NCBI GenBank assembly: GCA_040005635.1
Contig: JBDTYM010000008.1
Span: forward strand, 1-64,000
Direction of reading: 5' to 3'
DNA length: 64,000 nt
From: Dokdonella_A sp040005635
Lineage (GTDB): Bacteria > Pseudomonadota > Gammaproteobacteria > Xanthomonadales > Rhodanobacteraceae
Part shown: piece by piece, positions 52,168-60,155 of the stretch
Layout of the letters: each line of letters opens with the position of its first letter
Numbering within the stretch: the stretch's first letter is position 1
Notes under the pieces: model-generated
The model's database searches: none
What the model saw: only the letters and a program-made list of their open reading frames with translations
What the model was told of the DNA's origin: nothing
Program-made: the position numbers and the translations under genes

Positions 52168-53322
52168 ATGCGATTCATTGGGTTGCTGGGAGCAATGGTC
52201 TGCTTCGGTGCAATGCTGGGCATGTCGAGTGCGGCCAACGATGACGCGACGAAGGTGGCGCCCGTGTTCACGCGGCAGAGTGCGCGCGACATCATCGCGA
52301 ATTCCCGCAAGATCGTGAGTGGGCATGGGATCGAGACGCAGCTCGAGATTCCGGTCAATGGCACCCGGCAGTGGATCTCGGTGCGCGGCAATGATGCCCG
52401 CAATCCGATCCTGCTGTTTCTGCACGGCGGACCGGCCTCGCCGGACATGCCGCTGGCCTATACCTTCCAGACACCATGGGAGGACTACTTCACCGTGGTG
52501 CAGTGGGACCAGCGCGGCGCCGGCAAGACCTACGCGGCGAACGCTGCCACACAGACCGGGTCGAGCATGACCGTGGCGAAGATGACGGCGGATGCCGAAG
52601 AGGTTGTCTCCTACCTGCGTCGCACCTACCACAAGCAGAAGATCTTCCTGCTCGGTCATTCCTGGGGCTCACTGCTCGGCATTCGCGTGGCGCAGGCGCA
52701 TCCGGAATGGTTCTACGCCTACATCGGCGTCGGGCAGATCGTGAACATGCGTCGGAGCGAAGCGGAAGGCTACCGCTTTGCGCTGCGCGAAGCGAAGGCA
52801 CACGACAACAAGCAAGCTTTGCGCGATCTCGCCAGCATTGCGCCGTACCCGTCCCCGGATAAACCGATCGACTTCGCTTCGATCGTCAAGCAGCGCAAGT
52901 GGCTCGAATACTACGGTGGACTGGCGTGGGGACGCGCGAACTTCCAGTACGACGTCGAGGCGGAAACATTGTCGCCCGAGTACAGCGATCATGATCTTGC
53001 CGCGATTGACGACGGCAGTGCCTTCTCGATGCGCTATCTGCTCGGGCCGCTCAGTGAGGCTGACTTCACCCACGCGACGCACTTCGATCTACCGGTGCTG
53101 CTCTTCATCGGACGGCACGATTATTCGGTCTCGCACGAGGTTGCCGCGCAATGGTTCGCCACGCTGCAGGCGCCCGCCAAGAAGCTGGTGTGGTTCGAGG
53201 ATTCGGCGCATATGGTGATGCAGGAGCAGCCGGGGCGTTTCCTTGCGCACCTGCTCAACGACGCCCGCCCGTATGCCGTGAAGGCGGGCGATGTGGCGCC
53301 GGATGAGGTCGTCGAGCAGTGA
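52168..53322 (+). CDS. secreted alpha/beta hydrolase, proline-iminopeptidase-like (S33)
   Basis: The 384-residue protein has a signal peptide (about 1-23, ending GMSSAAND) and a peptidase-S33-like fold. The oxyanion motif is HGGPASPDMPL near 97, with the WDQRGAGKTYA segment; the nucleophile Ser is in LGHSWGSLLG near 170; the acid is probably in FIGRHDYSV and the His in EDSAHMVMQEQP. These are hallmarks of prolyl aminopeptidases and relatives. GGAG 8 bases before ATG 52168 sets the start. Confidence 0.88.
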   Translation: MRFIGLLGAMVCFGAMLGMSSAANDDATKVAPVFTRQSARDIIANSRKIVSGHGIETQLEIPVNGTRQWISVRGNDARNPILLFLHGGPASPDMPLAYTFQTPWEDYFTVVQWDQRGAGKTYAANAATQTGSSMTVAKMTADAEEVVSYLRRTYHKQKIFLLGHSWGSLLGIRVAQAHPEWFYAYIGVGQIVNMRRSEAEGYRFALREAKAHDNKQALRDLASIAPYPSPDKPIDFASIVKQRKWLEYYGGLAWGRANFQYDVEAETLSPEYSDHDLAAIDDGSAFSMRYLLGPLSEADFTHATHFDLPVLLFIGRHDYSVSHEVAAQWFATLQAPAKKLVWFEDSAHMVMQEQPGRFLAHLLNDARPYAVKAGDVAPDEVVEQ

Positions 53323-53666
53323 GCTGGGGCAAGTGGACGAAGCCGCGCAGTCGATATGCATGCTCAGGCGCAACATTGTCGGCAATGGCACCCTCGATGG
53401 CGCGAGGCACAGTTTTCTGCGCGCGACTTAAAATCAGCGCCGCACCCAGCGCCACAAACCTTGAGCGGCGTGATTCGAAAAAAATAAGGCCGCGCCGCGG
53501 GATCAGGCGGCGCGGCCCAGCGGATAGTACGAGCGCTATCCCAATGCGAGCCGGGAGTGAGCGCGCTTAGGCGGGTTGCGGCCCGACTCCCTTTGACTAG
53601 AACGTAAAAAGGCGGAAAACTCGGTCATGCTTCGGCGCGCGGCCCTATGCGCTCGCGTGAACTCCG
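53323..53666. other. intergenic between convergent units
   Basis: This 344-base gap separates the secreted hydrolase and the minus-strand minigenes. It contains the strong minus-strand terminator at 53478-53517 and no supported gene. I see no T-run terminator for the plus-strand hydrolase gene. Confidence 0.5.
53478..53517 (-). terminator. intrinsic terminator of the small-gene pair
   Basis: On the reverse strand GGCCGCGCCG (53517-53508) pairs perfectly with CGGCGCGGCC (53497-53488), 10-base loop, followed by TTATTTTTTT. This is one of the clearest intrinsic terminators in the window. It lies 150 bases downstream of the 74-aa gene. Confidence 0.88.
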
Positions 53667-53891
53667 TCAAACCCTGTGCAAGCCCCTCGACTCGAACAAC
53701 TGATCGATGCGAGCCAACAGGCTGTGCCGATCGACCGCTTCAAAACTGAGCGTGGCTCGATCCAGGTGTTGCCTGTCGACGTTGACGGCGGAGACGCCGC
53801 GGATCGATCGCAGCATCGCGGCCGCATCCGTTCCGATGAGGTACGAGCCGTAAGAGGCCAGATACCGCTCCACCATGATTGTTGCGCGCAT
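53667..53891 (-). CDS. 74-aa protein, possible HMA-like fold without CxxC
   Basis: I do not recognise a family with confidence. The sequence GTDAAAMLRSIRGVSAVNVD, then ATLSFEAVDRHSLLARIDQLFESRG, has the beta-alpha-beta-beta-alpha-beta rhythm and the I-x-GV-x-x-V pattern of heavy-metal-associated (HMA) domains, but the CxxC metal site is absent. A near-perfect AAGGAG 7 bases upstream of ATG 53891 supports real expression. It follows the zinc-ribbon gene by 18 bases and precedes a strong terminator, so the pair is a complete transcription unit. Confidence 0.65.
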   Translation of the reverse strand: MRATIMVERYLASYGSYLIGTDAAAMLRSIRGVSAVNVDRQHLDRATLSFEAVDRHSLLARIDQLFESRGLHRV

Positions 53892-53909
53892 ATCAATCTC
53901 CTTGCCGGA

Positions 53910-54185
53910 TCACGGGCGATCGCGAGTGAGGCGATCATGTGGAAAGTAGATCTCCGGACAAGCCGGTATCAGGTCCGCGCCGGCTCTCGCGTCGGCCTCC
54001 CGGAATTGCCGAAACTCGCCCAGTTCGCCGCACCCCATGCAGCGCATCTCTGCATCGACCCGCAATTCGCAGTCGATGGTCGCGTTGCGCTTACAGCGAG
54101 GACATTTCAGATTCGGGCGTCGGGCGAGAGCCGACCTGCCGCACAGGATCGACGACGTAGCGACAAACTCAGTGATGTCCTGCAC
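53910..54185 (-). CDS. 91-aa zinc-ribbon protein
   Basis: The product starts at GTG 54185 with GGGAG upstream. It has a CPRC pair (residues 28-31), a lone Cys in IDCEL, and a CMGC pair (49-52), consistent with a zinc ribbon. The remainder (GELGEFRQFREADARAGADLIPACPEIYF) is not recognised. It is first in a two-gene unit with the 74-aa gene. Family and function unknown; compare the minigene at 41960. Confidence 0.55.
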   Translation of the reverse strand: MQDITEFVATSSILCGRSALARRPNLKCPRCKRNATIDCELRVDAEMRCMGCGELGEFRQFREADARAGADLIPACPEIYFPHDRLTRDRP

Positions 54186-54530
54186 GACGCACTCCCATTC
54201 CCGTCATCCAACGTGCGCTATCGAAGCTGAATGGGGAGAGGTGAAGACAGCTTCACGTGCGCACGCGCCCGCTGGGAAGTCTTTCGAGGTCGCAGAAAGA
54301 GTTTCCATCCGTCGCTCCTTGTTGATTCGCTGAAGAGCGAATGGCACGCCACCCTCGAAAGGCAATTGACTCGATGCACGTCGATGCGGGTGGGGCGCGT
54401 CCGCTCGCGCCGTCGTCGGAGTGTATCCGCTGATGGCGGCGACCCTCGGAAACCCCGTTGCGCGACATCGCTACCAAGCGATCGAACGAGAGCCGCTCGA
54501 AAGGGCAGACCGACGCGACTGCGCGCCGCG

Positions 54531-54564
54531 AAAAAAATCGGGCTCGACATTGGTACGAGCCCGA
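54531..54564 (-). terminator. intrinsic terminator, probably the original tetR terminator
   Basis: On the reverse strand TCGGGCTCG (54564-54556) pairs perfectly with CGAGCCCGA (54546-54538), 9-base loop, followed by seven Ts (54537-54531). The only upstream minus-strand gene is tetR (54897-55481), 330 bases away; 161 of those bases are the inserted palindromic element. Confidence 0.85.
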
Positions 54565-54735
54565 CAATCGTTTTGTCAGGTATCGCTTCGCGGCGCTCAC
54601 GCGCGGCGTCGTTGCAGGCGACCGCCTCGGGGATCTTGGCGGACGCCTCTGAAGTTTCCAACGATCGAGATGAAGGATCCGTCAACGCCCCTGCGCGGAC
54701 GCCGCGCGCTTGGCACGCGCTCTGTCGTTCGCCTT

Positions 54736-54900
54736 CTAGTGTCCTGTCTCACAAGTAGCGCGAAGAAATTCCGGATGGATTTCGGCGCGAGACAAGGCGC
54801 GAGGAGGAGCCATAGCGGGGCTATGGTGACGACGAGCAACGCGGTATCGCGGCGAAAGACGCCGGAATTATTTGATGGTACTTGTGAGACAGGACACTAG
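54736..54900. mobile_element. 165-bp palindromic MITE with CTAG target duplication
   Basis: The 18-bp ends TGTCCTGTCTCACAAGTA (54740-54757) and its exact reverse complement (54879-54896) bound the element. Both are flanked by CTAG (54736-54739 and 54897-54900), a probable 4-bp target-site duplication. The interior is an imperfect palindrome along its whole length, with further matches AATTCCGG/CCGGAATT and a centre CCATAGC-GGG-GCTATGG, so the transcript folds into one long hairpin. There is no coding capacity. It has the form of a non-autonomous miniature inverted-repeat transposable element, or a REP/Y-RNA-like repeat. Confidence 0.85.
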
Positions 54901-55481
54901 CGGGCCACGGCAGCGTCCACCAGGACTGCGGCCGTCGTGCGCGCCACGATGGCCGCCTGCGGATTGCGATCGATATAGGCGGACATCGAAGCTCCGTCGT
55001 AGAGCGATACCAGCTGCAAGCCCAACAAGTTCGGATCGGCAGCGCCTGCGTCAAGCGCGAGTTGCGTGAACAAAGCCCGTGTCCATGCGCGCGATTCGTC
55101 GACAGCGGCCTTTACGCTGCTCTCGGGTTTTGCCTCGGCGCCAGCACGTGCGAACGCGCAACCGCTGAACTTCGGATTCGCCGCGTACTCGGCGAATGCA
55201 TCGAAAAGACTGAGGATCTTCTCCCGCGGATGCTCGTGCAGGGCGATTCGCTCGCGCATGCGGATCTGTCGAAGTTCGTGACGGCGTTGGAGGTAGCAGC
55301 GAACCAGTTCCTCCTTGCTGCCGAACACGTCGTAGAGCGAAGCCTTGGCGACGCCGGCGCGCTCGATGACGCGGTCGATGCCGACGGTTTGGATGCCCTC
55401 CGAATAGAACAGCTCATCGGCGGCGTCGAGCAGCCGATCCCTGGCGGATCGGCGCTCGTTAGTGGCGGTTTTGGCGTTCAT
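54897..55481 (-). CDS. TetR-family repressor
   Basis: The 194-residue protein has the N-terminal TetR HTH (RDRLLDAADELFYSEGIQTVGIDRVIERAGVAKASLYDVFGSKEELVRCYL, residues 13-62) and a helical ligand domain with SGCAFARAGAEAK, as in the TetR_C branch of YjdC/AcnR-like regulators. It is divergent from an MFS exporter, its probable target, with two matching palindromes between. The stop codon TAG lies within the CTAG at the edge of the palindromic element; joining the flanks without the element gives the same TAG, so the protein end is unchanged. Confidence 0.92.
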   Translation of the reverse strand: MNAKTATNERRSARDRLLDAADELFYSEGIQTVGIDRVIERAGVAKASLYDVFGSKEELVRCYLQRRHELRQIRMRERIALHEHPREKILSLFDAFAEYAANPKFSGCAFARAGAEAKPESSVKAAVDESRAWTRALFTQLALDAGAADPNLLGLQLVSLYDGASMSAYIDRNPQAAIVARTTAAVLVDAAVAR

Positions 55482-55484
55482 CGC

Positions 55485-55512
55485 TTGACAATAACAGACA
55501 GGTCTGTATGAT
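55485..55512 (+). promoter_or_regulatory. sigma-70 promoter of the MFS exporter
   Basis: TTGACA (55485-55490) and TATGAT (55507-55512) are 16 bases apart, a near-consensus housekeeping promoter reading toward the MFS gene at 55561. Transcription should start near 55519. The operator palindrome at 55494-55507 fills the spacer, so bound repressor would exclude RNA polymerase. Confidence 0.85.
55494..55507. promoter_or_regulatory. TetR operator O1
   Basis: ACAGAC-AG-GTCTGT is a perfect 6-bp inverted repeat placed between the -35 and -10 boxes of the exporter promoter. The same half-sites recur at 55528. Confidence 0.82.
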
Positions 55513-55527
55513 TCAACTTATCAGCAG

Positions 55528-55541
55528 ACAGACCTGTCTGT
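55528..55541. promoter_or_regulatory. TetR operator O2
   Basis: ACAGAC-CT-GTCTGT repeats the O1 half-sites exactly; the two centres are 34 bp apart. It lies between the transcription start and the ribosome binding site of the exporter gene, so binding here would also block elongation, and it may overlap the divergent tetR promoter, giving autoregulation. Confidence 0.82.
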
Positions 55542-55560
55542 TTTATATCGGAGATGCCCC

Positions 55561-56862
55561 GTGCCCAGCACGACCATCGGTAGTGCCGCGCGTTCGTCAC
55601 GCTCCCTAAGCGGCGGCGTCGAAGCGCATCCAGTGAGCGAAGCTCTTGAAGCGGCGCCAGAACCGGCAAACAGGCTGCGCCATCGTCCGCTCTCGCCGAC
55701 CGTCGCCTTCTTTCTGCTGGCGTCGATCACGGTTTCCTTTCTCGCAGGCTCCAGCGCGCCGACGCCCCTGTACGCGACCTACCAGGCGCAGTGGGGTTTC
55801 TCGCCAATCGTCGTGACGGTCATCTTCGGCATTTACGCGCTCGCGGTGCTGGTTGCCCTGCTGCTGGCCGGTCGATTGTCGGATCATCTCGGTCGCAGGC
55901 CGGTGCTGCTTGCGACGATCGCAGCCCAGGCGCTGACGATGTTGTTGTTCGCGACAGCGGACAGCGTGACGCAACTGCTGGTTGCCCGTGTCCTGCAAGG
56001 TCTGGCTGCGGGCGCGGCCGTCGCCGCCGTCGGCGCCGGCATGCTGGATCTGGATCGGACGCGAGGCACGGTCGCCAACGCCGTGGCGCCCGCTTTCGGA
56101 ACAGCCACGGGAGGCATCCTCGCCGGCTTGATGGTGCAATACCTGCCGGCGCCGACCCATCTGATCTATGCGTTTCTCGGCGTAGTCCTGGTCTTCCAGG
56201 GCATCGGCGTTGTGCTGATGGCCGAGACGATCTCGCCACGCCGAGGTGCGCTCGCTTCGCTCAAGCCGCAATTCAAGCTTCCTGCGGCCACGCGCGAACC
56301 GCTGTTGTTGGCGATACCGATCCTGGTCGCCAGCTGGGCGCTCGCCGGTTTCTATGGTTCATTGGGTCCGATGCTCGTGCGTAACATGACGGGTTCCAAT
56401 TCGCCCCTGCTGGGAGGCCTCGCCCTGTTTGCGCTCGCCTGCAGCGCGGGCATTTCGGTGTTGGCGCTGCAGCAGCGCGAGGCGCGGGCAATGATGAGCT
56501 TCGGCGCGCTGGCCTTGATCGTCGGTGTCGGCATTTCGATGGCGAGTCTGCCTTTCCATGCACTCGGCGTGTTCTTCATCGGAACCGTTGTCGCCGGAGT
56601 TGGCTTCGGCGCGGGATTCCAGGGCGGCGTGCGCACCATCCTGCCATTTGCAGCGCCGCACGAGCGCGCCGGCGTGCTGTCGCTGATCTTCATCGTGTCG
56701 TATCTGGCGATGGGTTTGCCGGCGATCGTCGCAGGAGTTTTCGTCGCGCGTCATGGCGACATCCTGACAACGGCGCAAGGATTCGGGACCGTCGTCATCG
56801 CGCTGGCAGCGCTGGCGTTGATCGGCAGCGTGACGCGCAGCGTCACCCGGCGAAATGCTTAG
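55561..56862 (+). CDS. MFS transporter (12-helix), TetR-regulated
   Basis: This 433-residue inner-membrane protein begins at GTG 55561 after GGAG. A hydrophilic N-terminus of about 45 residues precedes 12 hydrophobic segments. MFS motif A is in AGRLSDHLGRRPVLL near residue 100, and SSAPTPLYATYQAQWGFSP at the first loop is typical of the YfcJ/AraJ-like branch. Substrate unknown, probably a drug or metabolite exported on induction. It is divergent from its TetR repressor. Confidence 0.92.
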   Translation: MPSTTIGSAARSSRSLSGGVEAHPVSEALEAAPEPANRLRHRPLSPTVAFFLLASITVSFLAGSSAPTPLYATYQAQWGFSPIVVTVIFGIYALAVLVALLLAGRLSDHLGRRPVLLATIAAQALTMLLFATADSVTQLLVARVLQGLAAGAAVAAVGAGMLDLDRTRGTVANAVAPAFGTATGGILAGLMVQYLPAPTHLIYAFLGVVLVFQGIGVVLMAETISPRRGALASLKPQFKLPAATREPLLLAIPILVASWALAGFYGSLGPMLVRNMTGSNSPLLGGLALFALACSAGISVLALQQREARAMMSFGALALIVGVGISMASLPFHALGVFFIGTVVAGVGFGAGFQGGVRTILPFAAPHERAGVLSLIFIVSYLAMGLPAIVAGVFVARHGDILTTAQGFGTVVIALAALALIGSVTRSVTRRNA

Positions 56863-56884
56863 TGCCGAACGCCCGAAGCAAAGC

Positions 56885-57505
56885 CTAGGCGAGCGCGGGG
56901 CGCAGTCTCGCGGCCATATTGACCAGGTCGGCGAGAGAATCGGCCTTCATCTTTGCCATCACCTTGCCTCGGTGTGCCTTCACCGTGATCTCGCTGATGC
57001 CGAGCTCGCCGCCGACCTGCTTGTTCAACAAGCCCGACACCACGAGCGCCATCACCTCCCGTTCGCGCCGGGTGAGTGATGCGTAGCAGTCGCGCAGCGT
57101 CTTCGTCTCAGCCTCGTGATGCAACGCGTTGGAGCTGCGCTCGATGGCGTGCCGGATACCGCGCAGAAGCACTTCATCGTTGAATGGTTTGGTCAGGAAT
57201 TCAACCGCTCCCGCCTTCATGGCCTGCACGGTCATCGGCACGTCCCCGTAGCCGGTGATGAAAATGATCGGCATCTCGGCCCGATCGACGCAAACGAGCT
57301 TCTGCAGATCGAGACCGTTGAGGTCCGGAAGAGAAACGTCGAGCACCAGGCAGCTCGGCACGAGGGCTCGTGAGTGGGCGAGGAATTCCTGCGCGGACGC
57401 GAAAGTCTCCGCCTGCCAGCCTTCGCATCGAATCAGCAATTCCAGCGATTCGCGCAGCGAGATGTCGTCGTCGACGACAAACACGATGGGTGTGGTTTGC
57501 GACAT
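56885..57505 (-). CDS. FixJ-type response regulator (REC-LuxR HTH)
   Basis: The 206-residue protein has a receiver domain (residues 8-120: VDDDISLRESLELL, phospho-acceptor Asp in LVLDVSLPDLNGLDL, FITGYGDVPMTVQAMKAGAVEFLTKPF) and a LuxR-type HTH (about 140-200: LTRREREVMALVVSGLLNKQVGGELGISEITVKAHRGKVM). FixJ-like proteins activate genes when phosphorylated. ATG 57505 follows GAGGT. It is the third gene after the PAS kinase and a receiver-only protein, 69 bases downstream of the latter. Confidence 0.93.
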   Translation of the reverse strand: MSQTTPIVFVVDDDISLRESLELLIRCEGWQAETFASAQEFLAHSRALVPSCLVLDVSLPDLNGLDLQKLVCVDRAEMPIIFITGYGDVPMTVQAMKAGAVEFLTKPFNDEVLLRGIRHAIERSSNALHHEAETKTLRDCYASLTRREREVMALVVSGLLNKQVGGELGISEITVKAHRGKVMAKMKADSLADLVNMAARLRPALA

Positions 57506-57574
57506 GGATGATGACCTCGATTCACGCTCACGTGCGCAGTCTGGGGCCCTTGATGGGAGCGGGTGGCGCATCTT

Positions 57575-57946
57575 TCAGGCCACGCGAAAAGCGCTATTGA
57601 GCGCGCCGAGCAAAGCCGTATCGCTGAAGGGCTTGAACAGGCACTCTACGGCACCCTGCCCGAGCACGCGCGGTCGCGTCGTCTCATCGCCTTGAGCGGT
57701 GATGAAGACGATCGGGATCGCTTGCCCACGCAGCGTCAGTTCCTGCTGCAGCTCGGGGCCTGTCATCCCCGGCATGGCGATGTCGAGGATCAGGCATCGC
57801 GTCTGGCCGACGCAATCGGATTCGAGGAACTCCTCCGCCGACGAAAACGCCTGCACCGCGAATCCGAATTCGCGCAGCAAGTCGGGCAGCGACTCGCGCA
57901 CGGATTCGTCGTCATCGACTACCGAAACGAGCGAGCGAATGACCAT
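57575..57946 (-). CDS. single-domain response regulator (receiver only)
   Basis: The 123-residue protein is just a receiver domain with the acidic pocket VVDDDESVRESL, acceptor Asp in LILDIAMPGMTGPEL, the T in FITAQGD and the Lys in FKPFSD. Its ATG overlaps the kinase stop (TGATG). It resembles FixJ receivers without the HTH. It could be a phosphate sink or a competing target for the kinase. Confidence 0.93.
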   Translation of the reverse strand: MVIRSLVSVVDDDESVRESLPDLLREFGFAVQAFSSAEEFLESDCVGQTRCLILDIAMPGMTGPELQQELTLRGQAIPIVFITAQGDETTRPRVLGQGAVECLFKPFSDTALLGALNSAFRVA

Positions 57947-59883
57947 CACAGATTCTCCATGAAATGTTCCGCATCCCTAGCAGCAGGCGTCGAAACGCCG
58001 CCAAGACTGTGAGGCGCCGCCAGACTCTCTGGCCTGCGCGGAATTGAAAACGAAAACACGGCACCGGACCCTTCATTCGGTGCCGCCCACAAACGGCCTT
58101 GATGGCTCTCGATGATGGAGCGACTGACGGACAGGCCGATTCCCATTCCGCCAGCTTTGGTAGTGTAGAACGCGTCGAAGAGTTTCTCGGTGTCTTGCGA
58201 GTCGAACCCCACTCCCGCGTCCTCCACCGTCAGGCGCACACGCTCGCCTTCCTCGCGTTCCGTTCGGATCACCAGCTGTCTCGGGCGATCGTCGACACCG
58301 ATCATCGCGTCCGCGGCGTTCAGGAGCAGGTTCAAAATGACTTGCTGAAGCTGCACACGATCGCCTGTTATGGCGGGAAGGCCGTCGGCAAGTTCCGTGC
58401 GCAGATTCACCCGCCCTCGCTGCAGTTCACTGCGCGACAACGCAATCACTTCTCGCGCAGCCTCGTTGAGATCGAGCGACTCGCTGGTGGCGGCCTTCTT
58501 GGCGAAGAGCGCGCGCAATCGCGTGATGACATCGGCGGCGCGGTTGCCATCACGGATGGTGCGCCGGGCGGTCTCGCGTGCGCCGTCCACATTGGGTGGA
58601 TCGGCGGCCAGCATCCGCAGGCAGGTGCTGGCGTTGGTGATGATGCCCGACAACGGCTGGTTGACTTCGTGCGCGATCGACGCCGTCAATGCGCCGAGGC
58701 TGGTCACCCTCGCTACATGCGCGAGCTCCGAGCGGACCCTGCCCAGCGCCTCTTCCGAGAGGCGACGCGCGGTGACGTCCTGGACCGCGCCAATGTATTC
58801 CAGTCGACCATTCTGGTTGCGCTGGCCATGAGCAACGATGTGGAGATGTTTCAGAGCGCCGCTGGGCATCATGAAACGACATTCGTAGTCCAAATCCCGC
58901 CCCTCGGCGGCCAGCGCAACCGCCTGACGTATGAGCGGGATGTCCTGCGCAAGGGCACGGTCCAGCAGCAGCTGCATGGTGACCTTGGTGGAGGGGTCGT
59001 ACTCGAAAATGCGGAAGGTCTCGTCCGACCAGAAGTGTTCGTCACTCGAAACACTCCAGCCAAAACTGCCGGTACGACTCAACTTTTGCGCTTCAGCCAG
59101 ACAAGCCTCGCTGCGGCGCAACTTCTCTTCAGCCCTTCGGCGCGCCGTGATGTCGCGCAGATAACCCGTGAAGGACGGCGGCCCATCCAGCGCAATTCGA
59201 GCGATCGCAAGTTCGACCGGGAATTCGCTGCCGTCGGCGCGCATCGCCGTCATCTCCACACGACGTCCAATCACCTGCGCCTCGCCCGTGGTTAAGTAGC
59301 GCGCCAACCCCCGCTGGTGCCTCTCTCGCAGTGACGGCGGGACGATAACCCCGGCCAGATGTCGGCCCAGCACCTCGTTCCGGCGATAGCCGAAAGTGCG
59401 CTCCGCCGCCGGATTGAATTCGGTGATACGGCCTTCGTGGTCGATCGTGACGATGCAGTCGAGCGCCGAGTCCAGGATCGCGGCCTTGCGTGCCTCGCTG
59501 CGCTTCAATGTGTCATCGTCCTCAGCCTGCCTTCGGTGCTGGATATCAGTGTTCACTCCGCACCACTTGACGACCTGTCCGGATGCGTCGGCCATTGGGC
59601 TCATGCGAAAGAGGAACCAGCGATACTCGCCATCGAAGCGCCGCAGCCGCGCCTCCATTTCACCCGGCTGGGCGGAGGCCAGAATGGATCGCCAGCGTTC
59701 GATCAGCCAAGGCAGGTCTTCGGGATGGATCGCCGCTTGCCATCCCCGAGCATACGCATCGCCGACTTCGACCCCGGTGTATTCGCACCAGCGTCGATTG
59801 AGAAAGTCGATCGTGCCGTCTGCGAATGCTGTCCATACCAATCCGGGGAGCGCATCGACGAGGTGGATGAATTCGTTCTCCAT
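57946..59883 (-). CDS. multi-PAS cytoplasmic sensor histidine kinase, FixL-like
   Basis: The 645-residue kinase has three PAS domains (about 5-120, 135-250, 265-380), a HisKA domain with phospho-acceptor His in ASIAHEVNQPLSGI near residue 405, and an HATPase domain with the N box LLLNAADAM, GVGFDSQDTEKLFDAFYTTKAGGMGIGLSVSRSII and final FSFSIP. No membrane segment is visible, so it is soluble. The PAS domains lack an obvious heme-binding FixL signature, so the ligand is unknown. It precedes two FixJ-like regulators on the same strand. Confidence 0.93.
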   Translation of the reverse strand: MENEFIHLVDALPGLVWTAFADGTIDFLNRRWCEYTGVEVGDAYARGWQAAIHPEDLPWLIERWRSILASAQPGEMEARLRRFDGEYRWFLFRMSPMADASGQVVKWCGVNTDIQHRRQAEDDDTLKRSEARKAAILDSALDCIVTIDHEGRITEFNPAAERTFGYRRNEVLGRHLAGVIVPPSLRERHQRGLARYLTTGEAQVIGRRVEMTAMRADGSEFPVELAIARIALDGPPSFTGYLRDITARRRAEEKLRRSEACLAEAQKLSRTGSFGWSVSSDEHFWSDETFRIFEYDPSTKVTMQLLLDRALAQDIPLIRQAVALAAEGRDLDYECRFMMPSGALKHLHIVAHGQRNQNGRLEYIGAVQDVTARRLSEEALGRVRSELAHVARVTSLGALTASIAHEVNQPLSGIITNASTCLRMLAADPPNVDGARETARRTIRDGNRAADVITRLRALFAKKAATSESLDLNEAAREVIALSRSELQRGRVNLRTELADGLPAITGDRVQLQQVILNLLLNAADAMIGVDDRPRQLVIRTEREEGERVRLTVEDAGVGFDSQDTEKLFDAFYTTKAGGMGIGLSVSRSIIESHQGRLWAAPNEGSGAVFSFSIPRRPESLAAPHSLGGVSTPAARDAEHFMENL

Positions 59884-60155
59884 AGCGGACTTCTCTCCAG
59901 AGCCGTCGCTTCACGAGGATGCGCTATCGCGGGCGTCGCTGCCCATCCTACTTTGGTGTCGGTCTTGCGCTGATGCGGTGGTGCGTCCGCGTCGGCGGCG
60001 ACTCCCGGTCAATGCGTCGACCGACGCCGAGGCATCGACCGATACCATCGTGCAATCGCATTGCCGAGGCGTTTCCAGTCTGATCGCGTGCAGGTATCGC
60101 ATGCGGACGTCGCATCCGGTTGGAGAGGCGCAATCGTTTTCAGCAGGAATCCCGC

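Noticed and set aside
54736..54900. Idea that the palindromic element truncates the TetR protein
   Set aside because: Removing the element and one CTAG leaves GCC-CGC-TAG, so the stop codon existed before insertion and the protein is probably full length.
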